64,000 nt of DNA. Origin: Thiopseudomonas acetoxidans. Its GTDB lineage: Bacteria > Pseudomonadota > Gammaproteobacteria > Pseudomonadales > Pseudomonadaceae. Positions 8,138 to 17,991 of this stretch are shown here, one piece after another (positions within the stretch are counted from its first letter, which is position 1; the number at the start of each line of letters is the position of its first letter). The position numbers were made by a program, and so were the translations under genes. Under the pieces are notes generated by a model that did no database searches, had not been told where the DNA came from, and saw only the letters and a program-made list of their open reading frames with translations. The stretch covers positions 62,001-126,000 of the forward strand of contig NZ_JAUCDY010000004.1 in assembly GCF_030362935.1 (NCBI RefSeq), given 5' to 3'.

Positions 8138-9511
8138 ATGTCCACAGCTCTACTCATCCTCGCCCTGCTGGGCTTTATTTCCATTATTGCCGAAGATTAC
8201 ATCGGTATAGATAAAGCCAAAACCACACTGTTCTTTGGCACTTTAGCGTGGATGCTGTATTTCATTGCGCCGCTAGGTGGGCTTAGCAATGAACAGTTGA
8301 TGCACGCACTGAATGAAAATCTGCTCGAGATCGCCTCGCTGTGGTTATTCTTAATGGCGGCCATGACTTTTGTTGCCTATGTCTCCAGTAAAGGCGTGAT
8401 TGATGCGCTGTCTTACAAGGTCTTGCCTAAAAAAATGACGCAACGCCAGTTGATGATGGTTGTTGGCGTGTTCGCCTTTGTATTCTCATCCATGGCAGAC
8501 AACATTACCGCTACGCTCATCTGTATCACGGTGCTGATGAGCCTTAAGCTCACCACAGAGAGGCTCATTCGCTATGTTGTTTTAAGAAGCCTCTGAATAA
8601 CTACCTGCGTAGCTATCACTGCGTTAAAAACGTACTCAAAATGCTCATTTACTAGGTGTAAACTGCGCTTTTTCATACGTTTTTGCCTTGTGCTAGCGTC
8701 CTCGGTAACGTTATTCAGACGTTCCTTAACAGTATTTGCGGTGAACTCAGGTGGTGCGGCTTTGATCACCGGTGATGTAACGACGCTGATGATTTTCTTG
8801 GCGGGAAAAGTGCAAATCGTCGATCTGATTTTACTCAGTATCCCAGCGTTGGTAGCGGTATTGTTTTTAGCGTTTATGCTCTCGCTCAACCTTAAAGGTG
8901 AAGTAATACTCGAGAAGCAAAGGATATATATACGCACCGGTGACAAAATTATCACTGGATTATTCTTAGCCACCATTCTTGGCACTATTGCTGCCAACGT
9001 AGCATTTGGCATACCGCCTGTACTGTCCTTTTTATTCGGGCTGGCGGTGATGTTTATGGCCGTTACCCTCATCAATAAGGACGAACCGATTTTAGAATAC
9101 ATACGCAAAATTGAGTTTGATACGCTGCTATTTTTCTTGGGCGTATTATTACTTGTGGGCATTTTGAAAGAGCTGCACGTGCTACAGCATTTCCTGAGCC
9201 TGTATGAAAATGTACCGGTGTTAGCCGCTAACTACATTATGGGTTTGTTCTCAGCCTTGATTGATAACGTACCATTGACCGCAGCATTGCTGAAATCAGG
9301 CATCGATATGAATACCGGTGAATGGTTGACCCTTACCTATTCGGTTGGCGTGGGTGGCTCATTGCTGGCCATTGGTTCGGCGGCTGGGGTGGTATCTATG
9401 AGTAAAGTGCCCGGCTTAACCTTTGTTGCCTATCTGCGCTATTTTGTTTACTTGTTGGTTGCTTATAGCACTGGTTTTGCTGGGGTGTATTTTATTAGTC
9501 AGTTTGTTTGA
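8138..9511 (+). pseudogene. nhaD: NhaD-type Na+/H+ antiporter, interrupted by a MITE
   Basis: Both halves are NhaD. The 5' part (8138-8585) begins MSTALLILALLGFISIIAED and includes SSMADNITATLICITVLMSLKL. The 3' part (from 8730) begins FAVNSGGAALITGDVTTLMIF and includes GLFSALIDNVPLTAAL near the end. Removing the 140-bp element plus one TTAA copy (144 bases, 48 codons) restores the frame exactly as IRYVVLTVFAVNSGGAALITG and gives about 409 residues, a full antiporter. The insert keeps the frame but brings a single TGA at 8593-8595, so the product would stop early with the tail LRSL. A GTG at 8690 could restart the second half, but a working exchanger is doubtful. Confidence 0.85.
8586..8725. 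mobile_element. 140-bp hairpin MITE with IS5-like ends in nhaD
   Basis: The left end GAAGCCTCTGAATAAC (8586-8601) and the complement of the right end GGAACGTCTGAATAAC (8710-8725) form terminal inverted repeats (13 of 16 identical). Direct TTAA copies at 8582-8585 and 8726-8729 are the target duplication. The arms stay partly complementary inwards: AAAAACGTA occurs in both arms, and TTTAC (8648-8652) faces GTAAA (8658-8662) at the exact centre, so the whole element can fold into one long imperfect hairpin. The GGAA-start 16-bp ends and YTAR-type target resemble IS5-family elements. It encodes no transposase and would need one in trans. Confidence 0.82.
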
Positions 9512-9529
9512 TGCTGAGCACTGCGCGCG

Positions 9530-10297
9530 TCAGTTGAAAAACTCTCCCGGCGTGCAATGAAAATGCTGACTAAAAGCATGGATAAACGCAGAAACAGAAT
9601 CATAACCACAGGCGATGGCTACATCGGTAACCGATTGTTGCTGCTCTAACATTGGCAGGGCGCTCAAAATACGCAGACGCTGACGCCAGAGCCTGAAGGT
9701 CAGACCGGTTTGCTGGGTAAAAATACGACTTAGGGTTTTTGCGACCACGCCAAGTTCAGCCGCCCACTGGGCCAGTGTTTGTGTGCAATCGGGTTGGTTT
9801 TGCAAGTGTTGGGCAATCACTAAAGCGCGCTCATCTTGTGGTAGTGGCAAAATGGAGTCGGTTAAGGGCGCTTGTTCAAGCTGATCGAGCAAAACCTGCA
9901 CGAGACGTGCTTGGCTGCCCTGCTCAGGATAACAGCTATCGAACTGGCTAAACGCATGGATAAGTTCGCGTAGTAACGGACTTACTTGCACCACGCAGGA
10001 TTGCGTCATGGCGGTTGCGAGCGCCGATTGCTCAATGTACAGACTGCGGATTTGCGTTTGCCCAGAACAGCGTACTTGGTGCTCTACCCTCGCTGGAATC
10101 CAGACAGCGCGTTGCGGTGGCGCGATATAACGCCCGTCTGCAGTCAATACATCCAATACGCCACGGCTGGCATAGGAAAACTGTATCCACGGATGACTGT
10201 GTTTATAACCCAGTGCAATGTTGGGCAAAGCTTCTGCTTGGCCGTATACAGGGCGCGGTAACTGCTTTAGTTGGTTGAGTTGTTGTTCTAAATACAT
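9530..10297 (-). CDS. AraC-family transcriptional regulator
   Basis: 255 residues. An N-terminal cupin-like sensor (about residues 20-90, HPWIQFSYASRGVLDVLTAD then WIPARVEHQV) precedes a C-terminal AraC-type double helix-turn-helix (about 155-255, LAQWAAELGVVAKTLSRIF and VTDVAIACGYDSVSAFIHAF). It is transcribed away from the SBF-family transporter at 10398 with about 100 bases between, the common layout of a regulator with its target; the ligand is unknown. It lies 18 bases past the nhaD stop, tail to tail. Confidence 0.88.
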   Translation of the reverse strand: MYLEQQLNQLKQLPRPVYGQAEALPNIALGYKHSHPWIQFSYASRGVLDVLTADGRYIAPPQRAVWIPARVEHQVRCSGQTQIRSLYIEQSALATAMTQSCVVQVSPLLRELIHAFSQFDSCYPEQGSQARLVQVLLDQLEQAPLTDSILPLPQDERALVIAQHLQNQPDCTQTLAQWAAELGVVAKTLSRIFTQQTGLTFRLWRQRLRILSALPMLEQQQSVTDVAIACGYDSVSAFIHAFSQHFHCTPGEFFN

Positions 10298-10397
10298 GCG
10301 ATGTCCGTTCGGAGCAATTAATTGACTGCTTGGCGTTAGCCGGAATATAAAGGCTAGGGTACATTAGCGTCCAGTGTTTATTTTGAAGAGCAAAGTT

Positions 10398-11393
10398 ATG
10401 TCTGTTTTCTATGCCCGTATGCGAATGGTTTTTGATAATTACACCCTGATAATTATCGCAGTGATTTTGGCTGCCAGCTATGTGCCAGCACAGGGTTCTG
10501 GTGAAGTGTTTTTTAAATGGCTGACCACCGCTGCCATTGCCCTGCTGTTTTTCCTGCATGGCGCCAAACTGTCGCGCCAAGCGATCATTGCCGGTGCCTT
10601 GCACTGGCGTTTGCACCTGCTGATATTCGGCTGTACTTTTATTATGTTCCCCCTATTAATGGTGGCGTTAACCCCAGCATTAAAACCTTTGCTTGGCGAG
10701 CAATTATGGGTGGGCATGCTCTATTTGGCGGCGTTACCGGGCACGGTGCAGTCGGCGATCGCCTTTACGTCAATGGCGCGTGGTAATGTTCCTGCCGCAG
10801 TCTGCGCAGCCTCGGCTTCAAGCCTAGTAGGTATTTTGGTGACACCTATTCTGGTCAAGCTGATGCTGGATGCTGATGCAGGCACCACGGGTATGCTGGA
10901 TGCCGTGATCAAGATTAGCCTGCAGTTGTTATTGCCCTTTATTTTAGGGCACTACTCGCGCCGCTGGATCGCCGGCTGGGTGGATAACAACCGCACCCTG
11001 ATCAGGTACGTGGATCAAAGCTCAATTCTGTTAGTGGTATACACGGCCTTTAGTTCTGCGGTGGTAGGTGGGTTGTGGTACACCGTGCCGCCTAAGGCGC
11101 TCATTATGTTGACCGTGGTGTGTTGTGCATTGCTGGCGTTGGTGTTGATGATAACTACCTGGGCATCACGCTTGTTAAATTTCAATAAGGAAGATGAAAT
11201 TACGATTGTGTTCTGTGGCTCGAAAAAGAGCATGGCTACAGGTGTACCTATGGCGCAGGTGCTGTTTGCTGGCGGTGCAGTGGGGCCTGCTATTTTACCG
11301 CTAATGGTATTCCACCAGATCCAGTTGATGGTCTGTGCGGTGATGGCGCAAAACTATGCTAAACGCGCAGAGCCTGTACCCGAAGCAGCTTAA
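10398..11393 (+). CDS. Bile acid:sodium symporter-like (SBF/YfeH-type) transporter
   Basis: 331 residues with about ten hydrophobic segments. Family signatures include LYLAALPGTVQSAIAFTSMA and VFCGSKKSMATGVPMAQVLF, typical of the SBF-like (YfeH) group. Substrates of this group are mostly unproven; organic anion or metabolite transport is possible. ATG 10398 (MSVFYARMRM) is preferred over the upstream 10374 start. The divergent AraC regulator probably controls it. A different SBF/ACR3-like transporter is at 39.9-40.9 kb. Confidence 0.85.
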   Translation: MSVFYARMRMVFDNYTLIIIAVILAASYVPAQGSGEVFFKWLTTAAIALLFFLHGAKLSRQAIIAGALHWRLHLLIFGCTFIMFPLLMVALTPALKPLLGEQLWVGMLYLAALPGTVQSAIAFTSMARGNVPAAVCAASASSLVGILVTPILVKLMLDADAGTTGMLDAVIKISLQLLLPFILGHYSRRWIAGWVDNNRTLIRYVDQSSILLVVYTAFSSAVVGGLWYTVPPKALIMLTVVCCALLALVLMITTWASRLLNFNKEDEITIVFCGSKKSMATGVPMAQVLFAGGAVGPAILPLMVFHQIQLMVCAVMAQNYAKRAEPVPEAA

Positions 11394-11494
11394 GTCATTA
11401 AACTAGCCTATCTTTCGGCGGCTAGCTAAGCGACTCTTTGGCGTAAGGCTGGTAGAATAGAGCGTTTTAGACAGCTATTTTGAGTACCCTCCCC

Positions 11495-12838
11495 ATGTCT
11501 AGCCTGTATCACTCTGAATTACTGTGCCCTGCCGGCACGTTGAAAAATATGCGTTATGCTTTTGCCTATGGTGCTGATGCGGTGTATGCCGGTCAGCCTA
11601 GATATAGTCTGCGCGTGCGCAATAATGAGTTTGACCACGACAACCTTGCGCTGGGTATCAAAGAAGCGCATGCGCAAGGTAAGAAGTTTTATGTGGTGGT
11701 TAACATTGCTCCGCATAACGCCAAACTGAAAACCTTTATCAAAGACATTAAGCCCGTGATCGAAATGCAGCCTGATGCGCTGATTATGTCGGATCCGGGT
11801 TTGATCATGCTGGTGCGTGAGCATTTCCCTCAGCAGTGTATTCATCTGTCGGTGCAAGCGAACGCGGTTAACTGGGCCAGTGTTAAGTTTTGGCAACAAC
11901 AAGGTATTTCGCGGGTGATCCTATCGCGCGAGTTATCGCTGGAAGAGGTCGAAGAAATCCGTCAACAGGTACCCGAGGTTGAGCTGGAAGTGTTTGTCCA
12001 TGGCGCGCTGTGTATGGCGTACTCAGGCCGTTGCTTGCTGTCGGGTTATATTAATAAGCGCGATCCTAACCAAGGCACCTGCACCAATGCCTGTCGTTGG
12101 GAGTATAAAACCCACGAAGCCAAAGAAAACGAGCTGGGCGATATCGTACAAAAATACGAGCCTATCGCCAGTACTGCAGCCGTAGAGCCGACTCTAGGTG
12201 TAGGTGCGCCGACCAAAGAAGTGTTCTTGCTGGAGGACTCCAGCCGTCCCGGTGAGTTGATGTCTGCCTATGAAGATGAGCACGGCACTTACATCATGAA
12301 CTCCAAAGACCTGCGAGCGGTACAGCATGTTGAGCGATTGATAAAAATGGGCGTGCACTCGCTGAAAATCGAAGGCCGGACCAAATCCCATTATTATGTT
12401 GCGCGCACGGCGCAGGTTTACCGCAAAGCCATTGACGATGCGTTAGCGGGCCGCCCTTTTGATAGGTCACTGATGGATACGCTTGAGTCTTTGGCGCATC
12501 GCGGCTACACCGAAGGTTTTTTACGTCGTCATGTACATGATGAATATCAGAACTATGCTTACGGTAACTCCGTGTCGGATCGTCAACAGTTTGTTGGTGA
12601 GCTGACCGGTGAACGCAAGGGTGAGTTGGCTGAAGTGATTGTCAAAAACCACTTTTGCGTTGGTGACAGCCTTGAGCTTATGACACCTCAGGGAAACCTG
12701 ACCTTCGAACTCAAACATATTGAAGATCGTGCTGGTAAACCCCGCGATGTGGCACCTGGTGATGGGCATGTGTTGTATATTCCGCTGCCACAAGAGCTGG
12801 ACCTTGAGTACGGCCTGTTAATGCGCAACATTGCATAA
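11495..12838 (+). CDS. trhP: tRNA hydroxylation protein TrhP (U32 peptidase family, YegQ)
   Basis: 447 residues, close over most of its length to E. coli YegQ/TrhP as I remember it: SELLCPAGTLKNMRYAFAYG at the start, then LSVQANAVNWASVKFW, VFVHGALCMAYSGRCLLSGY and GTCTNACRWEY. TrhP takes part in prephenate-dependent formation of 5-hydroxyuridine at tRNA position 34, leading to cmo5U or mcmo5U. The conserved cysteines in the GRCLLSGY and CTNACRW segments are probably Fe-S or active-site residues. ATG 11495 is chosen over the in-frame TTG 11480. It stands alone between the SBF transporter and uvrD. Confidence 0.92.
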   Translation: MSSLYHSELLCPAGTLKNMRYAFAYGADAVYAGQPRYSLRVRNNEFDHDNLALGIKEAHAQGKKFYVVVNIAPHNAKLKTFIKDIKPVIEMQPDALIMSDPGLIMLVREHFPQQCIHLSVQANAVNWASVKFWQQQGISRVILSRELSLEEVEEIRQQVPEVELEVFVHGALCMAYSGRCLLSGYINKRDPNQGTCTNACRWEYKTHEAKENELGDIVQKYEPIASTAAVEPTLGVGAPTKEVFLLEDSSRPGELMSAYEDEHGTYIMNSKDLRAVQHVERLIKMGVHSLKIEGRTKSHYYVARTAQVYRKAIDDALAGRPFDRSLMDTLESLAHRGYTEGFLRRHVHDEYQNYAYGNSVSDRQQFVGELTGERKGELAEVIVKNHFCVGDSLELMTPQGNLTFELKHIEDRAGKPRDVAPGDGHVLYIPLPQELDLEYGLLMRNIA

Positions 12839-12998
12839 ACCAAACGTTGCGCCAGCTTGGTCACTTGAATTGTCTAGGCGGTTTTGGCTAGCGTTATTGG
12901 TAACTTCCTCATTACGTAGCTATACACCGTTATAGCCGCGGCGCTTTTAGGACAACCCCGGCTCACTGCTGGAGTTTGCATGTCAGTGACTTACTACT

Positions 12999-15182
12999 AT
13001 GAATGATGATATTTCCTACCTCTTAAACGATCTCAATGATGCACAGCGCCAAGCCGTTGCAGCTCCATTAGGTCAACAACGAGTATTGGCAGGTGCAGGC
13101 TCAGGCAAAACGCGGGTATTGGTGCACCGCATTGGCTGGTTGACTCAGGTTGAAGGTGCCTCGCCACATAGTATTTTATCGGTAACCTTTACCAATAAAG
13201 CAGCTGCAGAAATGCGCACGCGTATTCAAGAGTTGTTGGGCATCAACCCTGCTGGGATGTGGGTGGGTACGTTCCATGGTTTAGCACACCGTTTGCTGCG
13301 CGCACATTGGCAAGAAGCCGGTTTAGCCGAAGGCTTTAGCATTTTAGACAGTGAAGATCAGCTGCGTCTGTTAAAAAGAGTCATGCGCGAACAGGGTATG
13401 GACGAGAAAAGCTGGCCACCTCGTCAAGCGCAGTGGTTTATTAACGGGCAAAAAGATGAAGGCTTGCGCCCGCAACATATCCAAGCGCAGGGTGATTTGT
13501 TTTTAACCACCATGCAAAAGCTGTATACCGCTTACGAAGAAGCTTGCCAGCGTGCTGGCGCGGTTGATTTTGCTGAGCTGCTGCTGCGCTCGTTGGAGTT
13601 GTGGCGTGATAATCCAACTTTGCTGCAGCAGTATCAGCGCCGTTTTCGTCATATTCTGGTGGACGAGTTTCAAGATACCAACGCCGTGCAATATGCGTGG
13701 CTAAGGCTGTTGGCAGCGGACTGTTCCAGCCTGATGGTGGTCGGTGATGATGATCAGTCTATCTATGGTTGGCGTGGCGCGCGCATCGAAAATATTTTGC
13801 AATTTAATGATGACTTCCCTAAGGCACAAACTGTGCGACTTGAGCAAAACTACCGCTCTACAGCCAATATTCTTAATGCCGCCAATGCGTTAATCAGTAA
13901 TAACCAAGGTCGTTTAGGTAAAGAATTATGGACCGATGAAACCGGTGGCGAGCCTATTCGCGTGTATCTGGGTTATAACGAATATGACGAAGCGCGCTAT
14001 ATCGTTGAAGTGATTGAGCAAGCATTGCATGGCAGTGAGCTTAAACGCAGTGAAATCGCCATACTTTATCGCTCTAACGCGCAGTCGCGTGTTTTGGAAG
14101 AAGCCTTGCTACGCGCTGCCATTCCTTATCGCATCTATGGTGGGCATAAGTTTTTTGAGCGTTTAGAGATTAAAAACGCTTTAGGTTATCTGCGCTTATT
14201 GCGTAATTACCATGATAACGAGGCCGTTGAGCGTGTGATTAATGTGCCTACACGCGGTATTGGCGAGAAGACAGTAGAAAACATTCGTAACTATGCGCGC
14301 ACCCATGATGTATCTTTATGGCAAGCCATGCGTGAGCAAACCGAGCGTAAACTGCTCAGTGGCCGGGCGAACAACGCAGTGCAGGAATTTATCCTGCTGA
14401 TTGAACAGCTAACCGAGCAGGCGACAGATTTACCCTTGCATGAAGCCATGGCGCACATGATTGAACACAGCGGGTTGATGACCTATCACAAGGAAGAGAA
14501 AGGTGAGAAAGGCCAGTCACGCGTGGAAAACTTGGAAGAATTAATCAGCGCGGCGCGTGCTTTTGAATTAAGCGATGAAGAACAAGAGCTCACACCTTTG
14601 GTGGCGTTTCTTGACCATGCGGTATTGGAGTCGGGTGATACACAAGCGGATGAGTTTGAAGACAGCGTGCAGTTAATGACATTGCACAGCGCCAAGGGAC
14701 TGGAGTTTCCTTTGGTGTTTATTGCCGGTATGGAAGAAAATTTATTTCCCCACTCCAATAGCTTGCAGCAAGCCGATGGTTTGGAGGAAGAACGGCGTTT
14801 AGCCTATGTGGGTATCACCCGCGCCATGCAACAGTTGTATATAACCAGCGCGGAAAGTCGCCGTTTGCATGGGCAGGAGTCATATAATTTGCAATCACGT
14901 TTCTTGCGTGAAATTCCTGCCGATTTATTGCAAATGGTACGTTTGCAGAACACGCCTAGCGCACCCAAGCAAAGCGCTTCGTCAGCGAGCAGCTTGTTTG
15001 CCGGCAGTGCAGTACCCGAGACAGAGTTTCAACTGGGACAAGCGGTACGCCATGGGGTTTTTGGTGAGGGTGTGATCGTTAACTTTGAAGGCGCTGGCGC
15101 TCAGGCACGTGTGCAAATTAACTTTGCCAGCGAAGGCAGTAAGTGGTTGATGTTGTCGTTTGCTAAGCTTGAGCCGATCTAG
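12999..15182 (+). CDS. uvrD: DNA helicase II
   Basis: 727 residues, near the usual 720 of UvrD. This superfamily 1A 3'-5' helicase acts in nucleotide excision and mismatch repair. Motif I AGAGSGKT is at residues 31-38, Walker B/motif II ILVDEFQDTN near 220, motif III GDDDQSIYGWRGA, motif IV QNYRST, and motif VI VGITRAM. The C-terminus ends with the small Tudor-like module (FQLGQAVRHGVFGEGVIV). A 160-base spacer precedes it. Confidence 0.96.
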   Translation: MNDDISYLLNDLNDAQRQAVAAPLGQQRVLAGAGSGKTRVLVHRIGWLTQVEGASPHSILSVTFTNKAAAEMRTRIQELLGINPAGMWVGTFHGLAHRLLRAHWQEAGLAEGFSILDSEDQLRLLKRVMREQGMDEKSWPPRQAQWFINGQKDEGLRPQHIQAQGDLFLTTMQKLYTAYEEACQRAGAVDFAELLLRSLELWRDNPTLLQQYQRRFRHILVDEFQDTNAVQYAWLRLLAADCSSLMVVGDDDQSIYGWRGARIENILQFNDDFPKAQTVRLEQNYRSTANILNAANALISNNQGRLGKELWTDETGGEPIRVYLGYNEYDEARYIVEVIEQALHGSELKRSEIAILYRSNAQSRVLEEALLRAAIPYRIYGGHKFFERLEIKNALGYLRLLRNYHDNEAVERVINVPTRGIGEKTVENIRNYARTHDVSLWQAMREQTERKLLSGRANNAVQEFILLIEQLTEQATDLPLHEAMAHMIEHSGLMTYHKEEKGEKGQSRVENLEELISAARAFELSDEEQELTPLVAFLDHAVLESGDTQADEFEDSVQLMTLHSAKGLEFPLVFIAGMEENLFPHSNSLQQADGLEEERRLAYVGITRAMQQLYITSAESRRLHGQESYNLQSRFLREIPADLLQMVRLQNTPSAPKQSASSASSLFAGSAVPETEFQLGQAVRHGVFGEGVIVNFEGAGAQARVQINFASEGSKWLMLSFAKLEPI

Positions 15183-15232
15183 TTCTGCAGAAATAGCGCA
15201 AGCGCAGTCTAGGTGCGCTTGCGCATGATTGC

Positions 15233-16732
15233 TTAGTGGGAGGTTCCCTCAGCAAAATTGATTTTGTTGTAGACGTTGTATTTGCCCGAGGGCTTGTTCA
15301 TCGGGATACGCTTCACTTCTTCAAGGGTTTCAGCGTTATAGACAATCAAGGCGCCATCTTCGTCCCAGACGCTAAGAATCAGGTGGCTACCGTCTTTATT
15401 AAACTCTACGTGCGCCGCATTTTTGCCGGGCATGGGGCGTAACGTCCGCACCACTTCCAAGCTTTGTTTATCAATGACATGCACGGCTTCATTGTTAGGG
15501 CCGAAGAATACATCGGTCCAAGCATATTTGGAGTTTGCGTGGCTGCGCATAAAAAAGCCCGGTCCTTCGGTTTTAATTTCTTTAATCAGCTGCCAATTCT
15601 GCATATCCAATACTGAAATCAAGCCTTGGCTGATATTGGGTGTAGCAAACACTTGCTGCTCGCCCCGCTGCCAGTAAATACCTGAGCCTAAGTGCGGCAT
15701 GCCCGGCAGTGGAATCTCGCTGATGGTTTTACCCAGCTCCATATCAATCACCTGTCCGCCCTTGGCTTTACGCGAGGTGGCTAATAAATAACGGTAATCG
15801 GGAGTGAAAGAGAAATCGTCCAAATAGTCATTGGCCAGAATACGGCGCGGCTCAAAGTTGGGGTTGTTCAGGTAGGGAAACTCCCATACCTCTTGAGTAT
15901 CTTTTAACGCCACCACAAAGCTGTCTCTGGGTGGAGCGGTGTATACCGCACTGACGCGTGAGGGGTTACCGTCATTGCCGACGACCGGAATCTCTTTAAC
16001 GAAGCTCAAGTCTTCAGCGTCTAAGACCACTAAACTGCCGGGCAAGTAGTTACCGACCATCACCCACTTGCCATCATTACTGACGGCTAAATTGCGGGTG
16101 TTCAGCGCCACCCGGATTTCACCAATCATAGTGAGGTTGTGGATATCGTATTTGCTGACCCAGCCATCGCGCGAGGCAAAGTAAACAAAGCGCCCGTCTG
16201 GGGAAAACTTAGGTCCGCCATGTAGGGCAAAATGGCTTTGGAAGCGAGCGATGGTTTCAAACTTATCGCCATCTAAAATAGTGACATGATGCGTGCCGGC
16301 CTCGACCACGACAAACAGATTCAGCGGATCAGAGTTATGCTGTGGTTGTGTGGGCAAGTCTTGTTGGTTCACAAAAAGTTTATGGCTGTTTTGGATATCT
16401 GCTACCGACCAGTTGGGTGGATTATCAGCGGGGGTGTATAGGTAATCAACCAGTGTGCTGATTTGCTCGCTGCTGAGTACGTCTTTGTAGCCAATCATTT
16501 GGCTAGCGGGTCGGCCATTGGCAATCACGTTAATGGCTTCAGCTTTTTTGATCCGTCCCAGACTTTCCGGTAATAATGCCGGGCCTGTGCCGCCAATGCG
16601 TTGTTCGCTATGGCATACACTGCATAATTCGAGATAGGTGTTTTCAGCGGCTTTATCTACGGCCCATGTGTGGCTCGAGGCCAGCAATAACAAAGCACAG
16701 GCTAAGGGTTTGAGAGGCTTGATTAGATTCAT
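15233..16732 (-). CDS. nirN: NirN, dihydro-heme d1 dehydrogenase (NirS paralogue)
   Basis: 499 residues. A signal peptide ending near SSHTWA is followed by a cytochrome c domain with CSVCH at residues 37-41 and then an eight-bladed beta-propeller like that of NirS. NirN oxidises the last heme d1 intermediate in the periplasm and passes the cofactor to NirS. An AAGGAG site precedes ATG 16732. It is the last gene of the leftward nir operon, 72 bases after nirJ, and follows nirJ directly because nirE is absent. It is shorter than NirS and weaker at the N-terminus, as expected for NirN. Confidence 0.92.
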   Translation of the reverse strand: MNLIKPLKPLACALLLLASSHTWAVDKAAENTYLELCSVCHSEQRIGGTGPALLPESLGRIKKAEAINVIANGRPASQMIGYKDVLSSEQISTLVDYLYTPADNPPNWSVADIQNSHKLFVNQQDLPTQPQHNSDPLNLFVVVEAGTHHVTILDGDKFETIARFQSHFALHGGPKFSPDGRFVYFASRDGWVSKYDIHNLTMIGEIRVALNTRNLAVSNDGKWVMVGNYLPGSLVVLDAEDLSFVKEIPVVGNDGNPSRVSAVYTAPPRDSFVVALKDTQEVWEFPYLNNPNFEPRRILANDYLDDFSFTPDYRYLLATSRKAKGGQVIDMELGKTISEIPLPGMPHLGSGIYWQRGEQQVFATPNISQGLISVLDMQNWQLIKEIKTEGPGFFMRSHANSKYAWTDVFFGPNNEAVHVIDKQSLEVVRTLRPMPGKNAAHVEFNKDGSHLILSVWDEDGALIVYNAETLEEVKRIPMNKPSGKYNVYNKINFAEGTSH

Positions 16733-16804
16733 GTGGTGCTCCTTAGCGAATGTTTTTATTCCAGTGCTTATAGTTGTTTTGGCGTTACGGCGTAGTACTT
16801 AGCA

Positions 16805-17986
16805 TTAGTTTACCGGCATCGCTTGGATTAGCTCTGGCTGAGGCAAACCAATTTCAGCATCGGTTAAATAACAGCCAGGGTCTTCTGCCCACATATCGCC
16901 ACCAGCCCAAGCTCGGGTCCGGGTGTTGCCATTACAGATAGACAACCACTGGCACTGACCGCAACGACCTTTAATCGGGCGCGGGTGCTGGCGCAGTTCA
17001 ACTAATAAAGGATCAGGTTTGTTCAACCAGATATCGGCAAAGCGTTGTTTGCGTACATTGCCCACGGTCTCTTGCCACCAGTAGGTGTCGGGGTGCACTA
17101 AGCCAAGATTGTCGATATTGGCAATACCAGCGCCGGACGCATTACCGCCCCAAGCGAGCAGCATGCGCTCCATTTGTTCGCGGTGCTCTGGCATGTTGGC
17201 CGTGATCCACTGCAGTAACAGCACGCCATCGGCATCGTTATTGCCGCTAACAAAATCGGTTTCAATGCCATTTTGTACGTCTTCCCAAGCGCGTTCAAAA
17301 ACTTGCGTCATGGCTTGGCGGGTCATGTTACGGTGGGCATCTACCCCGTGATTGCGCTTACCGCGCCCGCTGTAATTTAAGTGCGAGAGGTAGTATTTCT
17401 GCACATCGTATTCGCGCATTAGGTCGAGCAAGTCGGGCAGCTGCGGGAAGTTAAACTGGGTTAGCGTGGTACGCAGACCCACACGCAGATCTTTTTCACG
17501 GCACAGTTTCACGCCATGCATGGCGGCGGCAAAACCACCTTTCATGCGACGAAACTCATCATGAATCTCGGGCAAACCATCAATGCTGATACCGACATAG
17601 TCAAAGTCTGCATCGGCGATTTGGTCAATGTTGGTTTCGTTAATCAGCGTGCCATTGGTGGACAGTGCAGTATAAAAACCGTACTGACGTGCGCGTTCAG
17701 CCAGCTGGAAGATATCGGGGCGCATCAAAGGCTCGCCGCCACTTAAAACCAATACCTTAACGCCCGCCTCGTGCAACTGGTCAATCACATCCAGCGCTTC
17801 AGCAGTATCCAGCTCACCTTTAAAATCTATATCGGCGGAGGTGGAGTAACAGTGCTTACAGGTCAGGTTGCAGCGGCGTAGCGTGTTCCAAATAACTACA
17901 GGAGGACGAGTGCTGCCGGGTTTGGCTGCCCGTGGTTCGGGGGCTTGACCTGCAATGGCACGTAGATAGGTACTGATGCGCATCAT
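16805..17986 (-). CDS. nirJ: Heme d1 biosynthesis radical SAM protein NirJ
   Basis: 393 residues. The radical SAM cluster motif CNLTCKHC is at residues 39-46, followed by LVLSGGEPLMRPD. The C-terminal auxiliary cluster region has CGQCQWLSICNGNTRTRAW and a last cysteine (DPGC). NirJ removes the two propionate side chains of didecarboxysiroheme and leaves keto groups on the way to heme d1. AAGGAG lies upstream of ATG 17986; the gene starts five bases past the nirH stop, so the two are translated together. Confidence 0.95.
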   Translation of the reverse strand: MMRISTYLRAIAGQAPEPRAAKPGSTRPPVVIWNTLRRCNLTCKHCYSTSADIDFKGELDTAEALDVIDQLHEAGVKVLVLSGGEPLMRPDIFQLAERARQYGFYTALSTNGTLINETNIDQIADADFDYVGISIDGLPEIHDEFRRMKGGFAAAMHGVKLCREKDLRVGLRTTLTQFNFPQLPDLLDLMREYDVQKYYLSHLNYSGRGKRNHGVDAHRNMTRQAMTQVFERAWEDVQNGIETDFVSGNNDADGVLLLQWITANMPEHREQMERMLLAWGGNASGAGIANIDNLGLVHPDTYWWQETVGNVRKQRFADIWLNKPDPLLVELRQHPRPIKGRCGQCQWLSICNGNTRTRAWAGGDMWAEDPGCYLTDAEIGLPQPELIQAMPVN

Positions 17987-17991
17987 GGCGG

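Noticed and set aside
8105..9511. Two separate transporter genes (8105-8596 and 8690-9511)
   Set aside because: Both parts are NhaD, in one frame, separated by a MITE; they are halves of one broken gene.
10203..10616. Open frame of 137 codons on the minus strand over the AraC/SBF spacer
   Set aside because: Overlaps both divergent genes and has no domain; the spacer carries their promoters.
16733..16804. Possible hidden nirE between nirJ and nirN
   Set aside because: Only 72 bases; no room for a methyltransferase of about 270 residues.
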